A stretch of 64,000 bases of DNA from assembly GCA_965153355.1 (NCBI GenBank), contig OZ231127.1, positions 55,056,001 through 55,120,000 of the forward strand, given 5' to 3'. Both the position numbers and the translations under genes were made by a program. The stretch's first letter is position 1. The number at the start of each line of letters is the position of its first letter. The notes beneath the pieces are model-generated. The model did no database searches, was not told the origin of the DNA, and saw nothing but the letters and a program-made list of their open reading frames with translations. This stretch comes from Flaccisagitta enflata. Its lineage: Eukaryota; Chaetognatha; Sagittoidea; Aphragmophora. Shown piece by piece: positions 48,682 through 59,710 of the stretch.

Positions 48682-48827
48682 TCACTGAAAATTTTAAATT
48701 TGCATAAAAAATCCAAATATCATCAAAATAAGAACATAGCGCCCTCAGTTGATCTTTTAGGAATGGCGCTATGTTTTTGTTTTCTTAATATTTTGATTTT
48801 CTATGCAAATTTAAAATTTTCAATGAG
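48682..48827. repeat. 145-bp hairpin repeat
   Basis: TCA(C/T)TGAAAATTTTAAATTTGCATA at the left pairs with its complement at the right. The central stem ACATAGCGCC/GGCGCTATGT has a short loop. Confidence 0.75.
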
Positions 48828-49109
48828 CCATGGTCCCTTGACAAAATGAGTTTTTTGTTGAATTTGGCATATTTTTTCAGCTGTTAAATAAAGGATTGAA
48901 ATTTAAAACTGGCATATGCAAGTCAATTCATGCAAAATATGGTTGTTGGTAGTTTTATTGAAAATATTAAAACAAAAATTTTCATTGAATTTCATTTTAT
49001 AAACTTCACGACCTTTCTGGCTTGGGTAGCAAATTCTATGGTAATTTTCAGTGCGTCTTATAGAGTCGCTAGTCCGCGACTAAAAAAGAAAATTTTTGAA
49101 GATTCAACA

Positions 49110-49300
49110 CTTTTGGTAGTACCAAAAGGTAAAATTTGATGTCCTCAACACAATTTAACACTATTTAAACCTATCATACAATATCTTATTGCTTTGTGGG
49201 GAAGAAAATCATAAATTTTCTGACGTGCCGCAATGCCTTGCGGGGAAGAAAATCAAAGGCAGGGGAGGAATAAAATCAAAAGTCGCTCAATTACATACAC
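49110..49300 (+). repeat. Dispersed repeat, copy 2 (GGGAAGAAAATCAT)
   Basis: Partner of 28884-29075 with moderate divergence. Function unknown. Confidence 0.7.
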
Positions 49301-49427
49301 CCCTGCAAAAAATGCCAACAAGACATTCAAACGCAATCTATTTTAGTATTTTTACCAACTTTTGATAGTTTCCTTTACAAAGAAATTTAACTGCTTGCTT
49401 AGCGACTCTCCTTATAAAATAAGTGTA

Positions 49428-50065
49428 CCATCCCTATCCTACCATCTTGGCCATAATAAAAGTCCCAGTAAAACAGTATTGCTATTTATTACTGTTATTT
49501 CCTGCACAAAATCTAATTTTTGTGTAGAAATGATTAGTTAAGGCTTTTTTGGTACCAAACATCATTTGTAATCATTTGAGTAGACATAGATGAAGGATTT
49601 TTTAACAATTTGGTATAACAAGTCCCTTGATTTTCTAAACAATTTTTGTTTTTAGCGCTTTCAGATCAAAGTATATTCATTTTGATATAAAATCTAAATG
49701 GTTTGAACTAAAAAAATCTGCTTGGTGGCATTAGGCAGATTTTTTGAAGCTCTTTTGAATGGTCACCGATTTTTATATGATTTTATCATGATAAGCCAAG
49801 AAAAAGTAAAAATAAATAGCTCAATTTTTCCCCCTCATTTTTTGTATAGTTTTTGCTTTTTGTTCAGGTGAATGTTTTCACTCTTTTAGCTCTAAAATCT
49901 AAACGAATTGAGCTACATAGCTTTGCTTGGCGCCATTTTGAAGATTTTTTCAAGCTCTTTCTAATGGTCACTGATTATGATAGGTTTTTTAAAGTTGTTT
50001 CATCACAAATTAGCCATATAGGCGGGACTTTTATTTTGGCCAAGATGGTAGAAATGAATGGGTAT
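49428..50065. mobile_element. About 640-bp foldback element
   Basis: CTACCATCTTGGCC(A/T)AATAAAAGTCCC at the left (from about 49438) is inverted at the right (to about 50052), and weaker pairing continues inward. No ORF. Confidence 0.6.
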
Positions 50066-50105
50066 GGGACTTACACAGGGCCACACGTCCGGTATTTAAA
50101 TTTTT

Positions 50106-50317
50106 AGTCGCGTGCACGCGACTCTACACCCTGCGTTGTCCGTCCATCCGTCGGTCGGTTGGTCAGTCGGTCAGTTGATCAGTTGGTCTGTCACAGTTTA
50201 CTTTTGTTATCTATTTTATTTCATTAGGTCATTTAAGGTCATATTAGATTATACAAAGTCATTGTATGTCATTTAAAATGTAAGTCTCGCACGCAACTTG
50301 TAGGTGTTGGCCTTGTT
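50106..50317 (+). mobile_element. AGTCGCG-family element, subfamily A
   Basis: AGTCGCGTGCACGCGACT start, GTCGGTCGGTTGG tract, a few TAGGTCATTT units and TCGCACGCAACTTGTAGG..GGCCTTGTT end. Confidence 0.8.
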
Positions 50318-50481
50318 ACTTCCTAAATTTGCTTGATGATTTCTTGTCAGCAACCATGGCCTGGTGGCTAGTTCATTGATTGCAGGCGCAATCACAATCA
50401 CAATCAGACATCGTGTCCATTGTTCCGTCCTCCCATGAATCAAACATTGAGCCAGAATGTCTGCCCTTGTTCTTCTGGCAT

Positions 50482-50975
50482 TCGGGTGTGTCAATATGCA
50501 AAAGGTTTTTTGATCAGATGGTCATCATCAGGGATTGTTGGGACATTGATTTTAAGATACTTACCATGTTTCTTTTTTAAAATTTCATTCATCTTTAGTT
50601 TTTTTCTAAATCCCCATTTAGCCCCTAATTTGTATATTGTAGTGCAGCTGGTTTTGCACCTGGATTATTGATGACAAGGAAAAGAATCAAAACACATAGG
50701 TTCTTTTATTCTTTATACTATAAAGAATTAGTCAAAATCTTCTGCTTTCATACAAAATGATTTAGTTATAGAAAAAAACATAATTCTTAAGATGATTTAT
50801 TAGTCTCATTTTGAGCAAAACTGAGTGCAGTCGCTAAAAGTATATATATTTTTGACAATCTTTACATGTGCTAAAAAAACGGAAGATGATTGAAATTGAA
50901 AAAAATAATAACGGTAAGTGTCTTGTAATTAGTGTCTTCATACTCCCTGATGATGATAAGCTGTTCAAGAAAGAT
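50482..50975. mobile_element. Second copy of the TCGGGTGTGTCAA foldback element, right end lost
   Basis: Left end, TTTTTTGATCAGATGG arm and a central block (GCCCCTAATTTGTATATTG … CTAAAAAAACGGAAGATG) match the 54762 element. The right terminus is missing, with different sequence after about 50975. Confidence 0.65.
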
Positions 50976-51058
50976 GGACATTATTTCGATGAATTTGTTA
51001 CCAAAAGATACAGAGACAATGCTGTAAAATCCGCACCATACCGATCCATACCAAGGTA

Positions 51059-51481
51059 CACTTTTTTTTTTATAAGAACGTCATTTCTTTTTCGAAGGCT
51101 TCATGTTCTTATTTTCAAGACCAAATGAAGCCTTCAACGTTCTTAGAGCGTTCTTAATTCAAAATGCTACATTAACTAAAAGGAACCTTATAGTATACTA
51201 TTTTTTGATTATATTATATATATTTCTATTGAATATTATTAAAACAAGTGCTCAACATTAATGTCTGAGAGTAGTTTCTTGGTTTTTATAATAGAAATTA
51301 AGAAATTTAAGCTTAATTGTACAAAAATGTTAGCGTTTTGTTAATGTTCTTTAAATGTTATTCTAAGCGAAATTTTTTTCTCAAGATTTGAAGCCTTTAT
51401 ATGTTCTTAAGATGTTCTTAATTTTGGGGTCATTTGAAGCCTTGATGTTCTTATAAATTAGGTTCTTATAAAAAAAAAGTG
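51059..51481 (-). mobile_element. 423-bp MITE, CACTTTTTTT type, copy 2
   Basis: Same termini and same length as the 47667 copy, opposite orientation. TA at 51057-51058 and 51482-51483. Interior sequence is similar with scattered substitutions. Confidence 0.82.
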
Positions 51482-51786
51482 TACTGCACTGTCCGGCTAT
51501 TAATATAAGCTTATACAGATAGATCTTGCTCTGAGATTGATCTGAGGACTGAGATTGATCCTTTGTTTTTGGGTTGTCTTATGAATCTACCATTCATCCT
51601 CTTTCCGCCATCTGAAATCAATTGCGAAGAAAGAATTTGTTTAGTAAAAGAACAGTAGATATTGAAAAAAATATCGAATCTTACTGCACTAAACACCTTG
51701 GTCTTGATATTCAAATAAAAAAACAACATCGTTTTACCTCATTTTCTCTGTAACGTTTCAGAGACACGCGTAGCAAGCCACAAAAA

Positions 51787-52729
51787 AACAAGGCCGGATA
51801 CACGGCCAATACACTTTTTTCATTTTATAAGCCCGCAACTTTTTTGGCTGAGGCCGAGCGTGCTTAGCAAAATCCTGTTTTTCAGGCTTCAATGTGCTCA
51901 AATACGTGCTTATCACATATTGGTGTACAATTAACCAATTTAGTAGTTTTGAATAGTTTAAAGTAGAATACAGTAAAGAATATATTCAGTACAAAATATA
52001 AACAGTATCTTTCATTAATATGTAAGTATCTTGAATAAATAAAAACTTCTTTAAAATGATATTTAATATTATGATAAATTGTCATTATGTGGAGCTTATT
52101 TATACTTTGTTACAGACATGACTGTTAATTTACAATCATATCAAAGCATCAAATCAATATAATGATTTATAATTAGATATTATAAGAAATGTTTTTATGA
52201 AATTTCAAGAAATTGAATTGTTTTTTCTGTATAAAAATCCTAAATTGAAGGTTAAGCCTGATCATGGGTATTTTTACAAACTGAAACATCAAAATGAGAA
52301 CATACTGAAATCATTTTAAAGTGTAAATTCTAATCATAGAAGTAATTATTAATTTTTTTAAAAATTTTAACAGAATAAAAAATTTTCATATCAATATTGT
52401 TTTTAGATTTTAACTCTTTTCACCAATTTTTTTTTTCACTGGAAATTCTCAGCCTGGAGCGTGCTTAGCATTGTGCTTAGATTTGAGGCTGGGCGTGCTT
52501 ATAAACTAGGTGCTTATAAAATGAAATAAGTGTAAGCAGTCGCTTGTGGGTGGGCAGGGGCAGTAATGCAAATGGGCAGGGGCAGTTTGAGGGGGGGCGG
52601 GGGCTATGTTTTGGCAGGGCAGAGGCAATAATGGTCAAAATCGCTTTTCCAGACAATTTCGCGTTGACTGAAATTTCGCGTTACCAACCAACCAACCAAC
52701 CAAGGGACACACCCTCTAATAGAGTCGCT
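51787..52729 (-). mobile_element. AGTCGCG-family element (CTTGTGGGTGGGCAGG subtype) split by a MITE
   Basis: It begins AACAAGGCCGGATACACGGCCAA, is broken by the 721-bp MITE, and resumes AGCAGTCGCTTGTGGGTGGG through (ACCA)n to AGAGTCGCT. Same subtype as 2680-2892 and, in plus orientation, 44902-45161. Confidence 0.68.
51812..52532. mobile_element. 721-bp TA-flanked MITE nested in an AGTCGCG element
   Basis: The inverted termini are CACTTTTTTCATTTTATAAGC and the complement of CACTTATTTCATTTTATAAGC. TA at 51810-51811 and 52533-52534. Subterminal words GAGCGTGCTTAGCA repeat near both ends. It interrupts an element that resumes at 52535. Confidence 0.78.
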
Positions 52730-53577
52730 AAAAAGGAAAAAGAAAAGAAGTCAAAGAAGAAGAGGTCTTTGTGTTGTAATTCCATCTTGAAAAGTAACAA
52801 AAGATGAACATACTCAAAGTAACTACATGAGCGAAATTAACTAAACTCGTTGCAATTGAACGCGGACAACCCAGCGTGTGGTCGGTTGGTGCAGAAGTCG
52901 GGACGACCGACGGATGGACCAACCAGCGCAGCGAACTAAATGTGGCTTACAGAGTCGCGTTGACTCGACCGATATTTTTTTGACGAAAAATGGAACCTAC
53001 GCTACGCCTGGGCCGGATCAACCTAAGGGCTAAATGGGCTTAGCCCAGGGGCCTCGCGCTTTTAGGGGCCTCGCGCCCTGAGGGGGATAGAAGGAGAAAA
53101 GGAAGAAAAAAAGAGGTTTTAGCATTTATTCATGCCCAATTTCAGCATTTGGTCTCAAGTAGTTAAGCCTCAATTGTTTTTTTAAGTCAAACTATGAATC
53201 ATTCAAAATCATTTTCTTTAACTATGGCAAAAAAAAAAAGAAGCGAACTACTTGTTTGTCAGTGTTTAACATCCAAGCTATGAGAAAAACATGGCAAAAT
53301 TCATGACCATTTTGAAGCTCTGCGAAAGATCTTTCAAATGAGACCTTGCTGGATGTCCTAGCTCTATCTGTTTAGAAATGGCATTAGGATGAAGACAGGT
53401 AGTCAAGAATTTGGAAATTCTCTACATGATTTTCATGGGTTATCTTTATTCTAACATAAAAATCAAACACATTGAGTTAGAAATTTGTTCTTGGTACCAT
53501 TTTTAAGAAAATTTGAAGCTCTTTAATTTGCTCCTGGATAACGAGTAGCCAAGACAATCCTGAGCTGCATCATTGAC
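52730..53577. other. No gene recognised
   Basis: Apart from the inverted end at 52990-53090, AT-rich unique sequence. Confidence 0.5.
52990..53090 (+). repeat. Inverted end, left (TGGGCCGGATCAACC)
   Basis: ACGCTACGCCTGGGCCGGATCAACC, TAGCCCAGGGGCCTCGCG and a second GGGGCCTCGCGCC are inverted at 56340-56432, 3.4 kb away. Confidence 0.55.
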
Positions 53578-53723
53578 AACAAGGCCAACGCTTATTAGTC
53601 GCGTGCGAGACTTACAGATTGACTTAGAATGACTTGGAACGACTTAGAATGACTTAGTATACCCCAAAATGACTTAAAACAACTTTAAGAAATAAAATTG
53701 ATAAAAAAAAAGTAAAGGTGTGA
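53578..53723 (-). mobile_element. AGTCGCG-family element, subfamily A, truncated
   Basis: AACAAGGCCAACGCTTATTAG, GTCGCGTGCGAGACTTAC and several GACTTAGAAT units. The palindromic end is absent. Confidence 0.7.
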
Positions 53724-54061
53724 CTTGATATCTTCACTTCAAATGTAAATTGAAGCTAAACTACTTGAGACCAAATTAGTTGTGACAGTGCATGTTATCC
53801 ATTCAAAGGATTTTTAGTCGGATGTTATATGACCCTAAAAGCCACTTTATGATCAGTTGGTCCATTGGTCCGCCAATTCCCCTCTCTCTGTCTATCACAA
53901 TTAACTTTAGAGGCATTTTTTCGCATCTTTCACAATTTTGACCTCGGAAATGGAGACCACTTATTCAAAAGTCCCGAGGTGCAGATTATGTGTAGCAAAG
54001 TAGCAATGCTACGCGGCAGGCAGGCCGCCAAGTGCGGCAGGTGCGGCAGCCAGAAAGGGGA

Positions 54062-54245
54062 AAGGGAAAAAAAGAAAGAAAGAAAGAAAGGAAGAAAGGA
54101 AGAAAGGAAGAAAGGAAGAGAGGAAGACAAAAGAAAGAGATAAAGACAGACAGAAAGAGATAAAGACAGACGGAAAGAGATAAAGACAGACAGAAAGAGA
54201 TAAAGACAGACAGAAAGAAGGACAACAGGAGAGAGAAGGAAAACA
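54062..54245 (+). repeat. GAAA/GGAA tract and AAAGACAGACAG repeats
   Basis: Includes a 20-bp tandem unit GAAAGAGATAAAGACAGACA, four copies. Confidence 0.9.
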
Positions 54246-54376
54246 AGGCTGGATACACGGCAATCCAGTCGCGGATGGTTGGGGAGGAGCAGTAATGCAA
54301 AAACCGTTCAAAATTCAAAAATGATATGGATGGACGAACTTATGATGGACGGACGAACCGACACGGCAAGGTGTGG
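54243..54376 (-). mobile_element. AGTCGCG-family element, truncated
   Basis: AACAAGGCTGGATACACGGC, AGTCGCGGATGGTTGGGGAGG, GCAGTAATGCAAAAACCG and a CACGGCAAGGTGTGGAC end. Confidence 0.65.
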
Positions 54377-54669
54377 ACTTAGTAATCTTCATTTTCTCTC
54401 AAATGATCCGGAAACAACAGCTTTATCGCGCTTGTTGATTGAGATCTCAATTTGCACTGACGACAGTTTTTTGCTACCGCAGATTGCGGCATATCCAGTC
54501 GCGCTTTGCAGCATGCAGCTTAGTAATCATAAGATTTTTGAAAAATACTGTTATTTTTTGAAAATCACTGAAAATATTGGAAATCACTTTGTTCACATTT
54601 TGTTCATCATTGATAATATTCGTCATTTCATTTATTGGAATATCCAGCAACGGCTTCGTCTAATACTAT

Positions 54670-54745
54670 TAGTAATAGGTCGGATAGAGCTTGGGATAGG
54701 TCAGATAGAGCCTGGGATAGGTCAGATAGAGCTTGGGATAGGTCT
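54670..54745 (+). repeat. 21-bp minisatellite
   Basis: GATAGGTC(A/G)GATAGAGC(T/C)TGG units occur three to four times, just left of the 515-bp foldback element. Confidence 0.85.
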
Positions 54746-54761
54746 AAGAATAACGCCAGGC

Positions 54762-55276
54762 TCGGGTGTGTCAAAATTTTAAAAACTTTTTTGATCAGAT
54801 CGTCATCATCAAGAAGTGTTAGGACACTAATTCTAAGGTACTTACCATTTTTCTTTTTCTTAATTTCATTCATCTTCCGTTTTTTTAAAATCTCCATTTA
54901 GCCCCTAATTTGTATATTGTAGTGCAGCTGGTTTTGCACCGGAATTCTTGATCATAAGAATAAAAATCAGTACCCCTTTCTTATCTTATTCTTTAATCTA
55001 AAAAAAATTGGTCAAAATATTTTACTTTTCATAAGAAGAAATAGTAACAAAAAAAAAACATAACTTTTTGAATAATATATCAGTCTCATTTTCAACAAAA
55101 CTGGGTAGAGTCGCTAAAAGTATATATATTTTTGACAATCTATACTCGCGCTAAAAAAACGGAAGATGATTGAAATTGAAAAAAATAAAAATGGTAAGTG
55201 TCTTGTAATTAGTGTCTTCACACTCCCTGATGATGATGAGCTGATCAAAAGACCTTTTATATATTGACACACCCAA
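54762..55276. mobile_element. 515-bp foldback element with 9-bp target duplication
   Basis: The ends are TCGGGTGTGTCAA and the complement of TTGGGTGTGTCAA. Long imperfect arms contain TTTTTTGATCAGAT and TCATCATCA. The flanks are ACGCCAGGC at 54753-54761 and 55277-55285, a perfect 9-bp duplication that fits a Mutator-like element better than mariner or hAT. Confidence 0.75.
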
Positions 55277-55390
55277 ACGCCAGGCGCACCGTCTTGGCCC
55301 ATGTATCCGGCCTTATTTACGAGCATTTGCAAAATGCTTCCTTATCCGCCACAGCGGATCATATGTCAAGTTAATGGGCAGTGTGCAGAG

Positions 55391-55495
55391 AACAAGGCAG
55401 GACAGTCGCAGAAGGTTGGGCAGGGGCAGTAATGCAAAAACTGCTTGCAATTCAGAAATGTTACCAACCGATCGACCAACCAAACGACCGACTCA
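55391..55495 (-). mobile_element. AGTCGCG-family element, fragment
   Basis: AACAAGGCAGGACAGTCGC, GGGGCAGTAATGCAAAAAC and a GACC/AACC tract, then lost. Confidence 0.6.
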
Positions 55496-56334
55496 AAAAC
55501 ATTTCCTTGCCAATCGAGCTCTCACCCTTTAAATCTGGAAGTGGAACTGGAAAAATTGTCAAAGAAACCCATCCATGAATGCATGAAGTGAACCAATGGC
55601 ATTTTGTCAGTTCTCAGAGGAACGACTCAAGTTTTACAGTGTCTGAAACCGTCGAAGGTCGTCAAAACAGAACAAAACCATCCTATCTCTATAGCCACCT
55701 ATAGATCTTGTAAAAAGACGCTGTGAGTGCTACTGATATACAGTACTTGCATTTAAACAAATCATGTGTACTGAATGCTTTATTTTTCATTGTACATAAG
55801 TATCTAATAGATAGTAAGGATAGGGTAGGGGTAAGAGTGTGAGAAGGGCGAATGTAGAAAAAGTGCGGCAGCCATCAATGAGAAAATCCTGCTACGCGGC
55901 AGCTCCCGGAATCTGCACTTCTGCAAAAGTCATTTTACAAATTCCAGTCTGTCTGTCTGTCTGTCCCATCTTTTGTGAAGATGCCAATACTTGTGACTTA
56001 GGTCCAATGACCTTGTTATAGTCATAGCTGGCTCTAGACTCTAGATAAGCACAACATCACAAAAACTCAATTTCTAAAAAAAAATTCCTATGCATGAAAA
56101 CACTACATTTTGCTTAATAAAAAATCTTAGAATTTTACATAAATTTTTCTTTTTAGATTTGAGCCTTAGAGGACTGGTTAGGGGTCTCAAGGGGGGACAG
56201 TGTATACGGGTATGTGCAGACAAAGTTAAGGATATTACTGCTGTGTTCTATAGAAAACTGGCCCTTTGGGGCTACTGCCAATAAAGCAATAGCCAGTAGA
56301 GAAAAATTTGTTTTCATAGTGGATGTGCTTTAGT

Positions 56335-56432
56335 GAAGGGGGGGGGGGGGTCGGCTTGGCCCAAGGGGAGGGGGCCTCGCTCCCCAGATAGCCCAGGGCC
56401 TCGCAAATGGTTGATCCGGCCCAGCGCTACGC
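56335..56432 (-). repeat. Inverted end, right (GGTTGATCCGGCCCA)
   Basis: Contains a G12-type run, GGGGGCCTCGCTCCCC, AGCCCAGGGCCTCGC and GGTTGATCCGGCCCAGCGCTACGCC. Partner of 52990-53090. The two may bound a larger composite element. Confidence 0.55.
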
Positions 56433-56508
56433 CCTGACTGATGAATGGTGATCTTGCGAACAACAGCATCTCATCAAGTCTCTTTGATACATATATGCTA
56501 GATATTCT

Positions 56509-56732
56509 TCAATCAACTTTTTGCTTGTCTTCCAGCTCAGCTTCTGTGCTGAGGATCTTTTTCTCTTCTAACTCCAGCTCACGAGCTTTCTCTGCCTCCT
56601 CTTGTAACTTAAGCTTTTGCATATTGTGTCTCCATTGATAGAACAAGATGTAATGACGTAACAACTTGACCAGAAACTCGACCACCTCAACTCCAAACAA
56701 AATGCAAAATGCGAAGAAGGCCGCCAAAATCC
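56509..56732 (-). CDS. Terminal exon of an unidentified membrane protein with C-terminal coiled coil
   Basis: Read on the minus strand, an acceptor TCTTGATCAG precedes position 56732. The frame then reads about 73 residues to TGA (56509-56511). The first about 22 residues are hydrophobic (AAFFAFCILFGVEVVEFLV), followed by KLLRHYILFYQWRHN and a highly charged helical segment (KLQEEAEKARELELEEKK) that looks like a coiled coil. The exon would be entered with two bases of a split codon. No family recognised. Earlier exons should lie at higher coordinates on the minus strand. The amphipathic regularity argues for real coding sequence. Confidence 0.5.
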
Positions 56733-57103
56733 CTGATCAAGATAGAAAGTTTAGGTTTATTAATATTTTTTTAATATCTTTTATATCTTTTTAATATTTT
56801 TTTCTTATGATTAAAAAACCTATATTTCTGAAAGTTTTGAATAAATTCATTTATTACATAAGAAACAAAAAAAAAAATTCTTTTGAAAATGGCCAAAACT
56901 AAATTTCAGCCAGGGAATTCTCTTATTTTGTTCTTAAATTTTGGCAAATCTCAGGCTCATGTCTCTCATAAACGGGTTTCTTATAAAAAAAGTGTATTGT
57001 ACATAACAACTATGATCGGCAGACAGCTCCGCATTCAAGATGATTTGGCTTTTAGACTTCTTCTCAGAAGATCCATTTCACACATTTTAATAGAAATCTT
57101 TTT

Positions 57104-57179
57104 AGTCGCGTGCTACGCGACTCTTTAAGCCACTCTTTGGTCCGTCCATCTGTTGGTAGGTCGGTCCTTCGGTCCGTCA
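57104..57179 (+). mobile_element. AGTCGCG-family element, fragment
   Basis: AGTCGCGTGCTACGCGACT palindrome, AAGCCACTCTTTGGTCCG and a GGTCGG tract. The other end is not found. Confidence 0.65.
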
Positions 57180-57409
57180 AAGTCGTTTTATAGGCTTTTT
57201 ATCACGTTTATTGTGTCTGAACAGTAGAGAAGAAACTTCGTATACAGTTAAAAACCTTTCTAACGAAGCTCAAGGGAACCTGATATTTTTTCGTTGCAGG
57301 CGAATTTCGCTGTAGCCATAGAGAAACAATTGCTAGTATTATAAGAGCTTAAACATTCATCAGAATTGTTTTGTTAATTAAGAACGACAACATAAAAGTA
57401 AAATAGCAT

Positions 57410-57412
<3 letters not shown>

Positions 57413-57490
<78 letters not shown>

Positions 57491-57503
57491 ACAAACAAAC
57501 AAA

Positions 57504-57588
<85 letters not shown>
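57413..57588 (+). repeat. (CA)n microsatellite with CAAA interruption
   Basis: About 176 bases. Confidence 0.97.
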
Positions 57589-57590
<2 letters not shown>

Positions 57591-57620
57591 CATCCATCTC
57601 TCTAGGATCACTTGCTTTTT

Positions 57621-57766
57621 AGTTGCGGACACGCAACTCTATAAGAGGCTTTGTCCGTCCGTCCGTTGGTTGGTCAGTACGTAAACACGAGTCGAAAAGT
57701 GGGAAAACGCGCATATCCGCCCCTGCCCACCCGTCCGCAACTGATGGCCGTGTATCCGGCCTTGTT
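57621..57766 (+). mobile_element. AGTCGCG-family element, subfamily B
   Basis: AGTTGCGGACACGCAACTCTATAAGAGG start, CGAGTCGAAAAGTGGGAAAACG, CCCCTGCCCACCCGTCCGC and GTGTATCCGGCCTTGTT end. One of the best-preserved copies. Confidence 0.85.
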
Positions 57767-57829
57767 CTTTCTTTCTTTTCATCCTTTCATTCTTTTTCTT
57801 CTTTTTCTTTCTTTCAATCTTTCTTTTTA

Positions 57830-57843
57830 TCTCTTTCTTTCTC

Positions 57844-57917
<74 letters not shown>

Positions 57918-57930
57918 TTTCTCTCTTTTT
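57830..57930 (+). repeat. (TTTC)n microsatellite
   Basis: Directly downstream of an AGTCGCG-family element. Confidence 0.95.
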
Positions 57931-58271
57931 TTCCTCTCTTACTCTCTCCATGACAGAATTCGTTACAAGTCACTCGGAAATACCATTTTCACTGGAAAAG
58001 ACTTTGCTACAGGCGATTTTTCGTTAGTCACAGTTCGTTTTAGGCGATTTTTTTTTAACAAAGAATCTAAAGAAAGAATGTTGGGACTTTCAAAGATGTC
58101 GTTAGAGGCGGATTTTTGTAAGAGGCGTGTTCGTTAGAATGATTTTCTTCTGTACAGCCATTTCAAATGTTTTTTGTTTTTTAAATTGTTTTTCTGTCCA
58201 ATGATCTTGTTTTTATTTATTGTCAAGGAAAGATTTGATACTTCCTCAACATCACCGATATATATCTGTTC

Positions 58272-58544
58272 TCAAAGGAGCAGCGTTCGACAACCTCCTG
58301 ATAACGTCAGAATATCGATCAGTTTCCATTTGAGCATCTCGAAGTTTTCGGTCACATCCAAAGAATCATACGAAATCGTGATTTTTGTAAAACCAGTTTT
58401 TTGAATATCATGAACATAAGGTTTCTGGACAGGAGGCCCGCCGACTGATTGATGCCACTTCATCAAAACTGGCAAGTGTCCTTCTTCTGGATAGGACGCC
58501 TGTTTTACAGATAGAAACGGATTCGTTTGATACCCAATGATCAT
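58272..58544 (-). CDS. Exon-like open frame, unidentified protein
   Basis: A 90-codon minus-strand frame of ordinary composition in a repeat-poor interval contains PEEGHLPVLMKWHQSVGGPP and KITISYDSLDVTENF. A possible acceptor (TTTCTATCTGTAAAACAG) would start the exon at GCG TCC TAT (about 58490). A weak possible donor GGAG|GTTGTC lies near 58298. It could belong with the minus-strand exon at 56.6 kb. No domain recognised; chance cannot be excluded. Confidence 0.3.
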   Translation of the reverse strand: MIIGYQTNPFLSVKQASYPEEGHLPVLMKWHQSVGGPPVQKPYVHDIQKTGFTKITISYDSLDVTENFEMLKWKLIDILTLSGGCRTLLL

Positions 58545-58840
58545 TTAAATGGAGCTCTTGGTTTCGTTTCACGAAATGAGCCGCCACCTGAGTTGATGAT
58601 TTTACAATTTCAGGAGTCTAACTGTACCTTACTGATTCGCAAGGAGAAGCGACATTGATTGCATGGTGGATAACAGTTGCAAAGGCTATCAGTTTTTCTT
58701 AATTTCGTATTTTCGTTATTCCGTATTCGCGGACCAAAGACACCCGACGCATCCACCTCCTGTTTCAATGCGACTTCATGGTATTACCGTTCCATTTTGG
58801 AATGTGATGACAAATGAGAGACAAAACGGATTTCGACATG

Positions 58841-59210
58841 AACAAGGCTAACACCTATAAGTCGCGAGCGAGACTTACAAAGTTTCCTAACTACGCGATC
58901 GCATGAGAACCCATAGTTACCAATAAATACCTAAAAAGCACTTAGATTGACTGAGAATGACCTCATTTGACTTATCATGACATAAATGACAAAATTTACT
59001 AAAATGACAAAAATGACTAAGAATGACATAGAATGACCTATAATGTCTTAGAATGACCTAGAATGGCCTAGAATGACCTAGAATGGCTTAATATAACTTA
59101 AAATAAGTTTAAAAAAAATAAAATTGATAAAAAAGTAAAAGTGTGACGGACCGACAGACAAACCGTCCGACCGACCGACCAATAGACCAAGATGTAGAGT
59201 CTCGTGCATG
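58841..59210 (-). mobile_element. AGTCGCG-family element, subfamily A with AATGACCTAG array
   Basis: AACAAGGCTAACACCTATAAG, GTCGCGAGCGAGACTTAC, about fifteen AATGACCTAG/AATGACTAAG units, a (GACC)n tract and GAGTCTCGTGCATG with half of the palindrome lost. Confidence 0.75.
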
Positions 59211-59710
59211 TTTTGGTTTCTTTTTCTTACATTGTGAAACTGTTTTAAGGTTCTTAATGCACAGTCAATCTCATAAACTGAAGAGCAACGTGCGCGTCTG
59301 TTACTGGCCCATTCCTGGTAAAGTAGATTCGCAAATAGGAATTTGCCTGTAAAAAGAAATGGATATCTTTAGAAACACAAGTTCCTGCCTGACTTTTTGA
59401 CACACACAAATAAATAATTAGGACAAAACAGACAGAAATACAGATATACTCAAGCCTACAGTGCGGCGCAAAGATGTTTTCCTTCCATACTATAGTAACT
59501 ATACCTTGTAAAATCTTCGGTGTTTATCAATAGATTGTATAAAAACTGATTTAAGAATTTAAGTGCTTTAAGCATTGGCTCCCAAGGAAAATAATGCAGG
59601 CATTGGCTCCCAAGGAAAATAATGTAAGCGTTGGCTCCCAAGGAAAATAATGTAAGGCAAATGGTTTAAAAGTTCAAGTTGCTGCCCAAAAAAAAGCCTA
59701 AACCTATATA

